DNA of 64,000 nucleotides. Origin: Symbiodinium natans (taxonomy: Eukaryota > Sar > Dinophyceae > Suessiales > Symbiodiniaceae). Positions 12,400 through 23,709 of this stretch are shown here, piece by piece. The notes under the pieces were generated by a model. That model had not been told where the DNA came from. It searched no databases and saw only the letters and a list, made by a program, of their open reading frames with translations. The DNA is taken from positions 979,001-1,043,000 of the forward strand of contig CAJNDS010002080.1 in NCBI GenBank assembly GCA_905221605.1, read 5' to 3'. Each line of letters begins with the position of its first letter. The first letter of the stretch is position 1. The position numbers and the translations under genes were made by a program.

Positions 12400-13915
12400 T
12401 TGTCCTTAGTGTCCAGCTTCCCTGGGATCTCCGGGAGAAGGCTTGTCTCGACCAGCACGCCTCAACAACTACGACATCCGCGTCCTGTTTTCATGAGCTA
12501 GCCAATGCTGTCCGTATCACTGTCAACTCCATCATACCATATCATAGCCATCTTTCATGTGCTCTGGAATCACAAGAGGCAGTCGTAACAGACGCGTCAC
12601 CAGCTTTACCGCCATTCATCATCAGCTTTGGGCTCAATCATGCAGCGTTGACGACTTCGCACAAACACGTGGTCTGGTTCTTCAAAATGTTTCCATATGT
12701 TTCCGCCTGCTTAAACACTCACTTGCCGTCCGGGGATTTACATCAAATCACACGAAATCGCAAGTCCAACCGCGCCCCCGGCGCACAGTTTAGTTTGTGC
12801 CTTTGTCCGAACGTCTCAGCCGGTCCAACATCAGTGCAGCTGTCGAAACGTGCATGCCTAAAGACGTAGTGACGTAGTGCTCTGAATGAGAGTGAAGCAG
12901 GGATTCTCTGTCTGCGACTCATGGATGTGTAGCTCCGCGTGACACGTCTCAACACAGAAGCCGCACGTGCGCACCGACCGGCATGCCTTGACTCAACCAA
13001 TTTTCCTCCAGTCTTAGGGGGCAGCTCGGCGCATCAAATTGCCTTCTCGTTCAAGCCTTCTCGTGAGCTTTGTCAGGTCGAACACTTCGCGAGAGCTTTT
13101 TAGATGGCTAGGCGGCTAGAAGGATAAGTATAAGCACTTGCAAGGCCCTTGTGGTGAAGTTCCCGAAGCCCTACCAGTCCACCTCACTGCAAACACCCCG
13201 TGTCGCACGGGTTGTTGCAAAGGTGGCAGTCGTCTGAAATCGGATTTACATTCGAGCTTCCGCTGGCACGTCTCCAGCAATGCAGAATGTGACTCACCAG
13301 GCACCCTTAGCACAATGCAACGTTGTTGCTGTTGCGCGCGACCGACAGTAACGTCTGGTCTAGCTTCCGTGCATTTTGCTGAAGTATATTTATTTCGTTC
13401 ATGACATGCTCTGGGAGTGCATGCGCACATGCGTTTCTACACAAGACTTGTCAGCCAACTGTGTGGTCGCAAAGCTTGGACTTTTTTGCAACATTGAAAA
13501 AAAAAGGCACCTGTGTCAGCTCTGAATGTACTGAGACCAAGTCTATGGCAGCCTAGGGCAGAGCTGACACACTGCTGGCACGCCATTCTCCTGCTCACAC
13601 CTAGCAGTTGCCTTGTCGACAAGACTTTTAGCGGCGTAGAAGCGTCGGTGTGGAGGATCATGCATGCGCTATGTCGGGTAGGATCTTTCAGAGCTCGATG
13701 CACACGAGTGAGCGAGACAGAGAACGAGAGAGAGTGAGAGAGAGAGAGAAAGAGAGGCGAGAGAGAGAGGGAGAGAGCAAAAACAAAAAAAGAGAGAGAG
13801 CGAGAGGGGGAGAGCGAGAGAGCGAGAGAACAGTCGGGGCGGGATGGCTTCTGCTTCACTCTAAATGCCATCATCAGGTAGAGGCCAAGCTCATTCGGCA
13901 ATGCACAGTGAAGCC
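12400..13915. other. Intergenic or unassigned; contains GA tract
   Basis: No exon chain can be supported. Minus frames around 12.75-12.87 kb and 13.12-13.40 kb are weakly protein-like. A purine-rich GA tract occupies 13712-13836. Confidence 0.35.
13712..13836. repeat. (GA)n-rich polypurine tract
   Basis: The plus strand is almost purely A and G for about 125 bases (GAGA runs broken by CGAG and AAAAACAAAAAA). It is a simple repeat, and open frames through it (RERERE / SLSLSL) are not real proteins. Confidence 0.9.
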
Positions 13916-13919
13916 CAAA

Positions 13920-15165
13920 TCAGCCCAACGTGCCTGAGTCGGCTGGGTCATCAAGACTGTCTTCGATGGGTACACCGATCTCCCGGCCGCCTTCCCGAAT
14001 GACCTCCTTGTCATCCGAGTTGGCATAGAAATCCTGCGCAGGTATCCCTGGTGTAAAAGGAAAAGGCTGAGAAGCGAGCTGTGGCATGGTCCGAGTTTCT
14101 ACTGAATTTCTGGCCCAGGTGCCTCTGCTGCCCAGTCGAGCCATTTCTGCTGGGCTTCTGCAGAAAGCGGCATCTTCTCGGGATGCCTCGAAACAACCAC
14201 GAAACTGTGCCTTGAGTAGCTTGTGGAGAACTCAGAGACATCGGGGCGCGGGTTTGACATGAATATTTCCGAGCTCTGTTTGCTTCGCTCCATGCTCGTT
14301 GCAATTCACCCACCCAAGCCGTTCCGAACGACATAGCCTCCCGGGAAATCGCCGGGGACACGCAGACAAGCCAACAGAGGAGAATAGTGCGGCTTCTGAC
14401 TCTTCTGACCTCCCTGCACTCTACTTGAAACGGGTGTTTTCAGAACAAAAACATGCCCCCCCCCCTTTCTGAGAGATCATCCGCTCCTGCCAGGGTTTTC
14501 AGGGCTTTGTACGTTAAATGGTGCCTCGTGCCACTTGCGGCAACGCTCGACTCCACTCACTGCGTAGACTCCCTGTATCGTAGATTTGTGGTGGTCTTTT
14601 CGCCAAGCGGCTCTTCCCGGCAAGAGATCGACAGGTTTCTGTCCAGCACGGTGCCCACGGCCGTCCACGGCTCGGCTCGTCCAGGTCTGGCCCCATTCCT
14701 ACGAAAAGATATGCGGAATCAATGTCATGAAGACGTAAATCATGCCCAGTCATTCTGGAAGGTACATCTCGGACCAGCCATCAACTGCAGTACAAGCCGA
14801 GAGAGTTTTGGGAAGTGTGTCCCGGCTCAGAAGCTGAGGGCCCGACTCGGACTGGCTTTGTTTGACAAAAGCCTCCAGTGTCTCCAATCCTGTCGAGGAG
14901 CACGCAAAACCACAACAGGGCGTCTGCGTGGGCCATTCACCCCACGCCTGTGGACGGTCCCTGGTGCGCTGGAACCGCAGAGCCGAGGCCACTCGACGGA
15001 TCCAGTGCCTCTCCGAGATTTGCCAGCGAAAACACAGGCGAAACTTGGGAGTACCGTCACTTCCAGGCCTCACACATGGCCGAGAACATCTCGGCCCCAG
15101 CATCAAGCCTCTCTTCCCTCAAGGCTGCCCAGAGGCGCGAGGAGCGAGAGGCCTAAGTGCCGAGT
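13920..15165 (-). CDS. Unrecognised gene, or 3' part of the LAS1-like gene
   Basis: A chain of minus-strand exons ends in a clear stop at 13920. The last exon (about 14046-13920) encodes PAQDFYANSDDKEVIREGGR and ends DSGTLG-stop; it is entered by TTTACACCAG. The exon before it (about 14285-14102) encodes FMSNPRPDVSEFSTSYSRHS and QQKWLDWAAEAPGPEIQ. Upstream pieces are MTGHDLRLHDIDSAYLFVGM (about 14750-14690), ETLEAFVKQSQSESGPQLLS (about 14893-14800, after CTCGACAG) and LDAGAEMFSAMCEAWK (about 15105-15055). I recognise no domain. The LAS1-like exons end only 0.6 kb upstream on the same strand and no stop was found for them, so this could be the C-terminal half of that protein. Confidence 0.5.
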
Positions 15166-15829
15166 TACGTTTTTGCATCACTTGGCTTCACGAGAACAAC
15201 GAGATCTCAAGCAGATGGAAAACGACTGCATCGGTGCAAGGATTCGGGAACTGGCAAGTAGAGGCGCAAGTGCTGTTCTCCCATTCCATTGAACTCCTCG
15301 CTTCTTGAACCCTCCCTTCACATCTGGCAGATGTGTGGCTACCTCACTATCGAACTAGAGCTGTTCCTTGGATTGGAAGCTTGTCTTGTTCCTTTTCGTG
15401 TGTAATCAAACTGGAGATGGATGGTGCAAGCGGAGACAGCGAAAGAAGCCCGAATTGAGGAGCGAGAAAAATCGACAAGACATGCATGGTCTCCATTCAA
15501 TTCACTCCTAATGCGACTTCAAGTTCGTGCGTGTCAAGTCGTGAAGCTCTGTGCTATTTTGGGAACCCTTCCATTTTGCAAATAGTTTGGCCAAGAAAAT
15601 GGTGTTCCTCCGTCTGTCGGTGTGTTGCTAAGCCTTCTCAGCTAAGTTGGCGCAAAGGCACGATGTCAGGCCCGGCCGAGCTTGCCATGTGACCCATGGC
15701 AGCAAGCCGCAGCGACGGCAGCAAGCTGACCAATGCACAACGGAAGCGCGAAGAACTCGGCAGGGGGTTCAACGATGAGTTGACAGAATGACTGGTTCTC
15801 ATGACTGTTCTCCCACTTCTCCCTCGTGT

Positions 15830-18800
15830 TTCCTTCATGGTAAGCTTGCCTTCCGGTATCTTTGTCTGGAGCATCAGCCGATAGAAGCGCCCAAAGCCAC
15901 TGCAGCATCCTTTCGGAGTCTTCCATGGAGTGGTCCTCTGAAACAGATGCCGTGCGCAGCTTCTCAATTCTCACCGAAGCACCGAGCCAAGCCAGGTCAT
16001 CCAGGTCCTTCACATCCAGTTCTCTTGCACCTCCACAGCAGCGATCCTCGGCTGCACTAGTATTTAGCAGCGCCGTTCAAACACCCCCCGACCCGTCCCT
16101 CGCGTCTTCTAGACGTTTCAGGCAGAGTCGACGCACATTCAGATCAGCTCAGCCAAGCATCAGAGATGTTCCGTAAGCTCGGGCAGTTGTCCGCTGCCCC
16201 TTCCAGTTTGACAGTAGGAAGCCCCGCAGCTGCAAAAAGAAGCTGGCGGAGAAAGCGCAGCGCGAAGTTCTCGGAGCAGGTCCTTGTACACAGGAATACT
16301 GGCTGGTGTGCTTCGGACAGTCCGAACATGTCCGAACACAGAATGCCAACACCTGACTGCGAGCATGGCTGCATCTGACTATAGAACTGTATGTGCTGCG
16401 AGCACGGTGCTGGCACAGCAGGTGAATGGCCCTGGCTTCCCTGCCATCAGCATGTGGATCCCGTTCGAGGACCTACACGTAAGGTCAAGAAGAGTTCAAG
16501 GAACGAGTCAAGCACAATGAACTCAACTTCAGGAGGATTCGCAAACTCAATGGGGCTCGAGGCCTGGAAGATGCGCGCAAGGAGCTTGCTCTCATCTGCA
16601 GCCATGCCCGACAGATCTTCAGCAACGCGCTTGGCGGCCGCCTCTGGTTCTCTGGCAGTCTCTCCATCCTGGTCCTGCCAACTGCACGGACAAATCTGCC
16701 GAGCCTTGTTGGCTTGATTCGTGTCCAGAGTATCTTGGGGGTTACACAGTACCCCTCATGACTCATGGGCCAATTGGTCAACGATGTTGTGCACAATGTT
16801 GTAGACAACATTGTCTACAGCGCCACCTCTCCAAGCTTCGCCTTGCTGCCCTTCCGTCGTTTCCGCAATGGGCCCTCCGACGCCATACCCGTCGCGGTCG
16901 TGCACCAAATGAGAGCCTTGCCAGAGGCATCCAGGTTGCATCGCTAATCTTTGAGGTAGACTTTACCTCTAGATTCTTTAGATATCTTTAGATGGCTCAT
17001 GGTGATGGTTCAAGAAACCCTCCTGCTTCTTGGACAGCTTGAAAGAGACTCACACCCGGCAACAGCACGGCAAGCCACACCCGTTGAGCCTTCAACCTGC
17101 GATCCAGGGTTTTCGCTCCTCTGTCTGCCATCTGGGCTTTGTCGGTGCCTGGGTTCGTCTGCTCAATCCTATTGTTTCGTTACATGTTTTAGACAGATTG
17201 TAGACAGATTGTATGACAGATTGTAAGACGGATTGTATACAGATGGTATACGACTGCGCGAGCTCATTTACACACAGGTATCGGCTCAAGCCAAGCTGCG
17301 GCCCCGCTCCTCTATTTTTTGAAGCTGCGGGCGCCAGAAGCGCTCGACCAAGAGCCTCAGCCGGGCCGTGTCCCGAGGATTCAACGGATGCAAAGTGGCC
17401 CAAAGCAGATCTTCCCAGTCGAGGGGCCAAACGGCCTCCTGGGCTGCCAAGCGAAGTATTGGCAGCGCTGGCAAGTTCTCAGGGTCACAGCGGCGAAACA
17501 GGCCACACGGGTACAACATCGTGCCTACATGTGTGCGTGAGTGCGTAGGTGGATGTGTGTGCTGTGTGTGCTGTGTGTGCTGTGTGTGCTGTGTGTGCTG
17601 TGTGTGCTGTGTGTGCTGTGTGTGCTGTGTGTGCTGTGTGTGCTGTGTGTGCTGTGTGTGCTGTGTGTGCTGTGCGTGCTGTGCGTGCTGTGCGTGCTGT
17701 GCGTGCTGTGCGTGCTGTGCGTGCTGTGCGTGCTGTGCGTGCTGTGCGTGCTGTGCGTGCTGTGCGTGCTGTGCGTGCTGTGCGTGCTGTGCGTGCTGTG
17801 CGTGCTGTGCGTGCTGTGCCTGCTGTGCGTGCTGTGCGTGCTGTGCGTGCTGTGCGTGCTGTGCGTGCTGTGCGTGCTGTGCGTGCTGTGCGTGCTGTGC
17901 GTGCTGTGCGTGCTGTGCGTGCTGTGCGTGCTGTGCGTGCTGTGCGTGCTGTGCGTGCTGTGCGTGCTGTGCGTGCTGTGTGCTGTGCGTGCTGTGCGTG
18001 CTGTGCGTGCTGTGCGTGCTGTGCGTGCTGTGCGTGCTGTGCGTGCTGTGCGTGCTGTGCGTGCTGTGCGTGCGTGCTGCGTGCGTGCTGCGTGCTGTGC
18101 GTGCTGTGCGTGCTGTGCGTGCTGAGCTGTGCGTGCTGTGCGTGCTGTGCGTGTGCTGTGCGTGCTGTGCGTGCTGTGCGTGCTGTGCGTGCTGTGCGTG
18201 CTGTGCGTGCTGTGTGCTGCTGCGTGCTGTGCGTGCTGTGCGTGCTGTGTGTGTGTGCTGTGTGTGCTGTGTGCTGTGCTGCTGTGCGTGCTGTGTGTGC
18301 GTGTGTGCGTGTGCTGCGTGTGTTGCTGCTGTGCGTGCTGTGTGTGCGTGCTGTGCGTGCTGTGCTGTGCGTGTGCGTGTGTGCGTGTGTGTGCTGTGTG
18401 TGTGCGTGCTGTGTGCTGTGCTGTGTGTGCGTGTGTGTGTGCTGTGGTGTGTGTGCTGTGTGTGCTGTGTGTGCTGTGTGTGCTGTGTGTGCTGTGTGTG
18501 CTGTGTGTGCTGTGTGTGCTGTGTGTGCTGTGTGTGCTGTGTGTGCTGTGTGTGCTGTGTGTGCTGTGTGTGCTGTGTGTGCTGTGTGTGCTGTGTGTGC
18601 TGTGTGTGCTGTGTGTGCTGTGTGTGCTGTGTGTGCTGTGTGTGCTGTGTGTGCTGTGTGTGCTGTGTGTGCTGTGTGTGCTGTGTGTGCTGTGTGTGCT
18701 GTGTGTGCTGTGTGTGCTGTGTGTGCTGTGTGTGCTGTGTGTGCTGTGTGTGCTGTGTGTGCTGTGTGTGCTGTGTGTGCTGTGTGTGCTGTGTGTGCTG

Positions 18801-18991
18801 TGTGTGCTGTGTGTGCTGTGTGTGCTGTGTGTGCTGTGTGTGCTGTGTGTGCTGTGTGTGCTGTGTGTGCTGTGTGTGCTGTGTGTGCTGTGTGTGCTGT
18901 GTGTGCTGTGTGTGCTGTGTGTGCTGTGTGCGCTGTGTGCGCTGTGTGCGCTGTGTGCGTGTGCTGTGTGCGTGTGCGTGTGCGGTTGCGT

Positions 18992-19040
<49 letters not shown>

Positions 19041-20074
19041 GGTTTGGGGGCGTGGGGGCGTGGGGGCGTGGGTGTGTGTGTGTGTGTGTATATATATATT
19101 TATTTATTTATTTATATTTATTTATATATATATATATGTGTATATATGTGTGTATGTGTGTGTGCGTGCGAACACCTAGACATGGTGCAAAATTACAGCC
19201 GGGGACCGGAAGGGCGGGGAGGGGTGCCGGTCAACGAAGAACCCCCTCCCCAGCCCGCGTAAACATACCTGCTTCGGCCTGCTCATGGACTCCCGTGGGA
19301 GTAGCTTGGGAGGCCTCACTCCTCGATCATCCCTCATGTCATTTCGCGTTGCGTCATTCCCGGCGTCTGATGCAACGGGGGCCGCACCCATACCACCCGT
19401 TTGGCATCATGTCATCCATTGTTCGCTTGTGCCATTCCCGGTGTCTGGCACGAATTGAGACCACATGTTTTTCGTCTCATCTTCATGCATACATGCCGCC
19501 CCCCAAAAACCAGTCTTGTCCTGTCTTCAGTTTGTTTGTATGCGCTCTGGCCAATCCAAGTGTGTGTGTGTGTGTACATGCACCTTACAAGGTGGACTTC
19601 CTCCCGAGCTGCTCTAGAGCCGTACGGCAAGTCAGTGATTCTGCAGCTCTCGAACTTGCTTGTGGCTTCTTTGCGTGGGACAGCCGTGGAAGATGCGCCC
19701 CTGCCAACAAGCTGCCAGCTCTTGCCTGGTGGGAGGCTTCGTGCCGCAGATCTACAAACAGCTGGGGCCACTCGGCGCTCTGTGCCCTGGCCAAGATCGA
19801 ACCAGTCTTTCCCGTTCGTGACACATCCTGATCAATGATACGCAACATTCAAGCAATGGTACAAAATCGGAGATGGTGTGGAAGCATGGAAACAGCTGTG
19901 GCCGCGGCCACAATCCCATTTACCAGACGTACCACGGCCATCGCGTACATGAGGCGCAGCTCATGATCGCTTCTCGGCGTCGCGGTTTGAGGATTGAGAT
20001 AAGCATCGTTCAGCATGATCTCCACAAAGCTTGCTGTGACATCCACTGCCACAGGCAGGCGGCATCGAGTTCTC
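15830..20074 (-). CDS. LAS1: LAS1-like pre-rRNA processing endonuclease
   Basis: LAS1 is the HEPN-type nuclease that cuts ITS2 of pre-60S rRNA. Exon 20074 to about 19910 encodes LPVAVDVTASFVEIMLNDAY and LRLMYAMAVVRLVNGIV. Exon 19827-19726 (34 codons) encodes DVSRTGKTGSILARAQSAEW and then QLFVDLRHEASHQ; the RHEASH hexapeptide is the R-x4-H catalytic motif of the family. Its donor is CAG/GCAAGA. Exon 17477 to about 17300 is entered by CCTGAG and continues in phase as NLPALPILRLAAQEAVW, exactly the segment that follows the motif in LAS1. The intron between them (19725-17478, 2248 nt) holds a large minisatellite. Likely later exons: about 16690-16490 (EDLSGMAADESKLLARIFQ), about 16290-16144 (FALRFLRQLLFAAAGLPTVK) and about 16025-15835 (DVKDLDDLAWLGASVRIEKL). 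An exon with the start codon was not found. Identity strong for the core, C-terminal exons inferred by order. Confidence 0.8.
16793..16814. repeat. Perfect 10-bp inverted repeat with 2-nt spacer
   Basis: ACAATGTTGT and ACAACATTGT flank AG. The palindrome TTGTGCACAA overlaps its left edge. It lies between exons of the LAS1-like gene; no function is evident. Confidence 0.8.
17187..17245. repeat. Short tandem repeat, unit about GACAGATTGTA
   Basis: Five diverged copies of an 11-12 bp unit (AGACAGATTGT, AGACAGATTGTATG, ACAGATTGTAAG, ACGGATTGTATAC, AGATGGTATAC) lie in tandem within an intron of the LAS1-like gene. Confidence 0.75.
17553..19150. repeat. 9-bp minisatellite, about 1.6 kb, inside a LAS1-like intron
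   Basis: The unit on the plus strand is CTGTGTGTG or CTGTGCGTG. About 12 TGTG-type copies come first (to about 17670), then dozens of GCG-type copies to about 18245 with one C variant near 17818 and slips near 17978 and 18070, then an irregular TG/GC stretch to 18450, then about 50 nearly perfect TGTG-type copies to 18930, three CTGTGTGCG copies, a (TG)n run, a G-rich spacer and a TATATA/TTTA run to 19150. Because the unit is a multiple of three, all three plus frames stay open and give spurious 377-760 codon frames. On the transcribed strand of the host gene it reads CACACAGCA. Confidence 0.97.
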
Positions 20075-20572
20075 CTCGGTTCAAGGATCATGCCATGTAC
20101 ATGCCGCCGGGCACCGAATCTCCTGCGAAAAGTAGCTGTCGACCCTTCGTTCGGCCACAGGCCGCATGGAAGTTCGCAGTATACAGACATCTGGATGCAG
20201 TACCGCTCTCGTCACGTCGGCATGAGGCTAACTTCGGGCAAGTGTCCAGGTTTCCACCCGTTTGACACCCCTTGCTCTCTCGGCAGGCTGCGGAGATGTT
20301 AGCTGAAGGAAGACGCCATGGAACTCGGCCCAAGAGGACCAGGGCGCGACCCTGCTCATACTGAAGAACCCAGCACACAGCTCAACTTTACGATGCTACC
20401 TGTGGCTGTCAAGCATGCTGATCAGTTCTGATCTCCACACCAGGATTTCAGCATTTGGATAACCCATGCAGCGTAGCCAATTTCAATCTACCATCTTGAA
20501 CCACTGGGAAGTCGCCCTGCCGCTTGGGCCGAAACGCATTTTGTCCAGGACATAATGTCCATCACTGGTCCA

Positions 20573-21085
20573 TCACCCTTCAGTCGCATGGTCGACTTTG
20601 AATATGGCCTTGCCCAATTCTTCCTCGTCATCCTTCTCCACATCTACAGGCGGGGCAGTCCTGATGCACACCCACAACATGGAGGCGATGCGATATGCAG
20701 GCTCTTGCCAAGGTCCCGGCGAACTTGCCGAAGGGCTTCCTGCTCTCAGACAGCTTACATGACACATAAGCCAAAGACGACGTGAAACTGCCACAAACGA
20801 CTTCTTCCGCGACTGGTGCTCAGCACGTTCTCGTAATAATTCCCTTTCCAACACCGCGAAAAGCTCGTGCGCGATAACGAGGCTCCAAAAAGGAAGCTAC
20901 TGAGTTGAGAAACACACACGGAAGAATACGCACCTGCTGATGTGATCTGGCGTGCGTGTGGGGTGGAAGCAAGCAAGTGCGTGCAGCCCGCGGAAGGACG
21001 AAGGCCGCAGCGTCTTCGACTGGTCAATTACATGCTGATCCCCAGAGCGGATGAAGGAAGCCTGCAAAGTTTCCTCTCTTTCCCG
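20573..21085 (-). CDS. Unrecognised gene, charged helical protein
   Basis: Three protein-like minus-strand pieces sit in order: about 21085-20940 (LPREREETLQASFIRSGDQH, RTPDHIS), about 20870-20740 (ELFAVLERELLRERAEHQSR then KKSFVAVSRRLWLMC) and about 20700-20575 (YRIASMLWVCIRTAPPVDVE followed by an acidic KDDEEELGKA). Exon limits are not resolved. It lies directly upstream of the LAS1-like gene in the same direction, so part of it could be that gene's N-terminus; I saw no LAS1 motif in it. Confidence 0.4.
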
Positions 21086-21424
21086 AGGCAACAGCCCCAA
21101 ATAATTGAAGGATAGAGAGGCTAAGGCGAGCGAGGACGCGCAAAGTTTACATGGCGTAGCGAGAGCAATTGAGCCCACATGGCATCGCATCCTTGCCACA
21201 AAGTACCCATGCGCCTGCTCACTTTGAGCCCGCTCAGTTGTTTTCTGTTCTGTTCGTTGTTTTGTGTTTTCGCCCTTGTGCAATCACATATCTGCCACCA
21301 AATTGGGGTTTCTCCAATCCGCCACAAGACCAGGACGATGAGGGGTTCCCAGACGACAGCGAGCCATTCTTGGGCTTTCAATCAGGCTTCTGCATGTGAG
21401 CAGCTCTGCACAGCGGGACTGCGC

Positions 21425-21575
21425 GAGCGCGTGCGCCCTGCGCGCTCTTGCGATCGCACGTGCGAGCATGTGCTTCCACGCGTACGCGCGCGCACATCTT
21501 CCACGTGCGCGCTTGTGCTTCCACGCGCGCACGTGTGTGCACGTGTGTGCACGTGTGTGCGCGTTCGTGTATAAG
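21425..21575. repeat. Alternating purine-pyrimidine GC-rich repeat
   Basis: The stretch is dominated by CGCG, GCGC and GTGTGC steps with a degenerate tandem unit containing TTCCACG(C/T)GCGC repeated three times, followed by three copies of ACGTGTGTGC. Such sequence is prone to Z-DNA. Open frames across it are Arg/Ala/His-rich and not credible. Confidence 0.8.
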
Positions 21576-22329
21576 TAACTGCATGCTCTGCAAGCGCACG
21601 AGATCAGTCTTGCTGGCCCTGTGGCTTCGGGTATTCGAAATTCCCTTGGACTGACTGGTTTCAAGCTGAGAACCTGGCTGGAGCTGTGAAGAAAGTAAAG
21701 ACATAGAAAGCCCACGTCTCGACTGTGCTTCAAGCTTTTGCTGCCCAGATCTCTGTACTCAAGGAGACGACATGGATGTTTACACTCACCAACTTCATGA
21801 TATGCTGCGATGCTATAGGTCATCTTGCAGTGGACAGCACTGCACGCGGTTAAAGCTCCTCCGGTCAAGCCGCTCACATCACCTGGACCTGGAAGCAGGA
21901 TGTCAAGTCCAAGCAAGTCCCGTCCGAGTCATCTCAATCGCAAGCGTAGTCAAGTACTGAGGGCCAAGCGAGCCTGCGGATTCACCAGGCTCGCCCCGTG
22001 TTCTCCCTGCACCAGATCCAAAGGACGATTCGGCCATGATATGACTGTTACAAGGTCGCAAGACAGCAGCGATGCCGTTTGGATAGTTCGGATGCAGTTC
22101 GGATCACTCTCGTCACTCTCTCGTCAGAATGGCCTTCTCCATAATCGTATTGAGCCTGGGATCACATCGAAGTGCTGAGCTGTACGACGGGAGGTGGCAC
22201 TGCTAGCAGTTCAGCACTAGCAAAGACTTGGCAAACACCTTGTGGGACCTGTCTTAAGCATCGGTCTCGTGGTTCAGGATTTGGCACGTCTTTCATTCTT
22301 CAGCAAAGCAGCAGATCTGCCAGAAACAG

Positions 22330-23310
22330 TGCATTTCTGGAGTCCGATGCCGATCTGGTTGCGACAATCATATACTCCGCCTGCCAGCAGCACGAACACG
22401 TGAGGCAGAATCCAGCACACCGCCGCTGACACCAAGCATCCGATTTTGAGCCCATGCACGTGCAGAAGCAACCATGGCAGACTTTCAAGGACAACCACGA
22501 GCAGTGAGAACGACAGACGTTCCAATCGACTCGTCTTCAGCGGTGGAATGTGGTTTTCAAAGGCCTCAAAGGTCACACTGACGACTTGAGGGAGTTTGAT
22601 GACCTGCAAGAAGCATCTTGAGAAGTGTCAACCAGCACAATGCCAGCACAGACATGCACTCGTTGACATCTCTTCGCCTCGGCTAGCAAGCCTGCTCGGA
22701 GCTCCTCATCATCTTTCTGACCCACGGCCTCTCACTTGGAGCAGTCAAGCAAAAAGGTTTTTTGTCCAACTTTTGCAGCCTGCCTTCACTGCCACCTGGC
22801 CTCCTCGATCCTGCCAAGCCGCAACTAGGAAACTTGAGAAAAACCTCGAGCCCAAGCAGTCAGAACATGCTGCGTGGCCCAGTCCTTGGCTGGGCAGGTG
22901 ACCAGGTCCTCCTCCTCGTCGTTCTGTGCCCTGTGAAGCTTACTGACCAGCCATGTTTTGGAGCTGCAAAAAGGTGTAGCGCCAATCACAACTCTGGTCT
23001 TTACACAGGCCATCTGGTGGCAACTTGCAAGAGCAGCACTGCAATCCAACTCATGGAACTGCACTGGCTTCGAAACCGGCCGACCCATCTCAGGGAATCC
23101 GTGTCTTGCTTGGCAAAACAAACATGTGAGTCACGTGCTCAATGCTGATGCTGTTGGGAACGCTGTTGGGAAGCTCCTCAGAAGCTGCCCAGTTCCGATC
23201 CTGGCATAGTCTTCACCATCAGCGCGGCTGACAATCCAGCCCAGGATCCTCAAGGCCACCTGTCGGCACATGGAATCAAACTCATCTTCGGCACATGCTC
23301 GTGACATTTT
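22330..23310 (-). CDS. Unrecognised membrane protein gene
   Basis: An exon around 23310-23150 begins MSRACAEDEFDSMCRQVALR and continues ILGWIVSRADGEDYARIG. A second piece near 22920-22830 encodes NDEEEDLVTCPAKDWATQHV. A third (about 22609-22330) starts VIKLPQVVSVTFEAFENHIP and then has two long hydrophobic stretches, LSFSLLVVVLESLPWLLLHV and GCLVSAAVCWILPHVFVLLA, that look like transmembrane helices. Order and strand agree, so a single membrane protein is likely. Splice sites were not fixed and I recognise no family. Confidence 0.5.
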
Positions 23311-23709
23311 GCATGAAACTAATTTTTCATTCAAGCAGCCTGACGGTCGCCGTCGAGCGTGTTTTCCTTTGCGGTCTGGATGCAGCGAGTGTACGCCCGC
23401 CTTCAGACATCTTGAGGCAGCATGGTTGGTCAGTGGAAATATTTCGAAATATTGCACGGAGTGGGGATGATTTACGGTTAGATACCAGGATGGATGCTTC
23501 ACTGTGGCTCACTGGCCATGCTGTCTGCGCATTCACTTTGTGTCGCCTGACTTTGACCATGTCTTCAGCGCTGATCGCGTCGGAGTATCCTGTTGAACAT
23601 CATGGCACAGCATCAGCTCCAAAACACAACGTAGCCACAAAGCCACTACAACTCCCTGCTGATTGGTTCTTGATGGATCGCATGCCAGCGCAGTAAGATG
23701 CCTCATCCT

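Noticed and set aside
13437-13901. 154-codon minus open frame with long Ser/Leu runs
   Set aside because: It is produced by the (GA)n tract and has no other protein-like content.
14453-15292. 279-codon plus-strand open frame
   Set aside because: It lies opposite minus-strand exons (LETLEAFVKQ.., FSAMCEAWK) and its own translation is Arg/Pro/Ser-rich without any motif; treated as a shadow.
17280-17292. CGGCTCAAG as a spliced-leader relic
   Set aside because: Only nine bases match, and the bases before it do not follow the leader; it lies within a LAS1 exon or its donor region.
17368-19831. Plus-strand open frames of 603, 760 and 377 codons
   Set aside because: All run through the 9-bp minisatellite. 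The unit is a multiple of three and free of stops, so every frame stays open and yields CVC, AVR or VLC repeats; they are not proteins.
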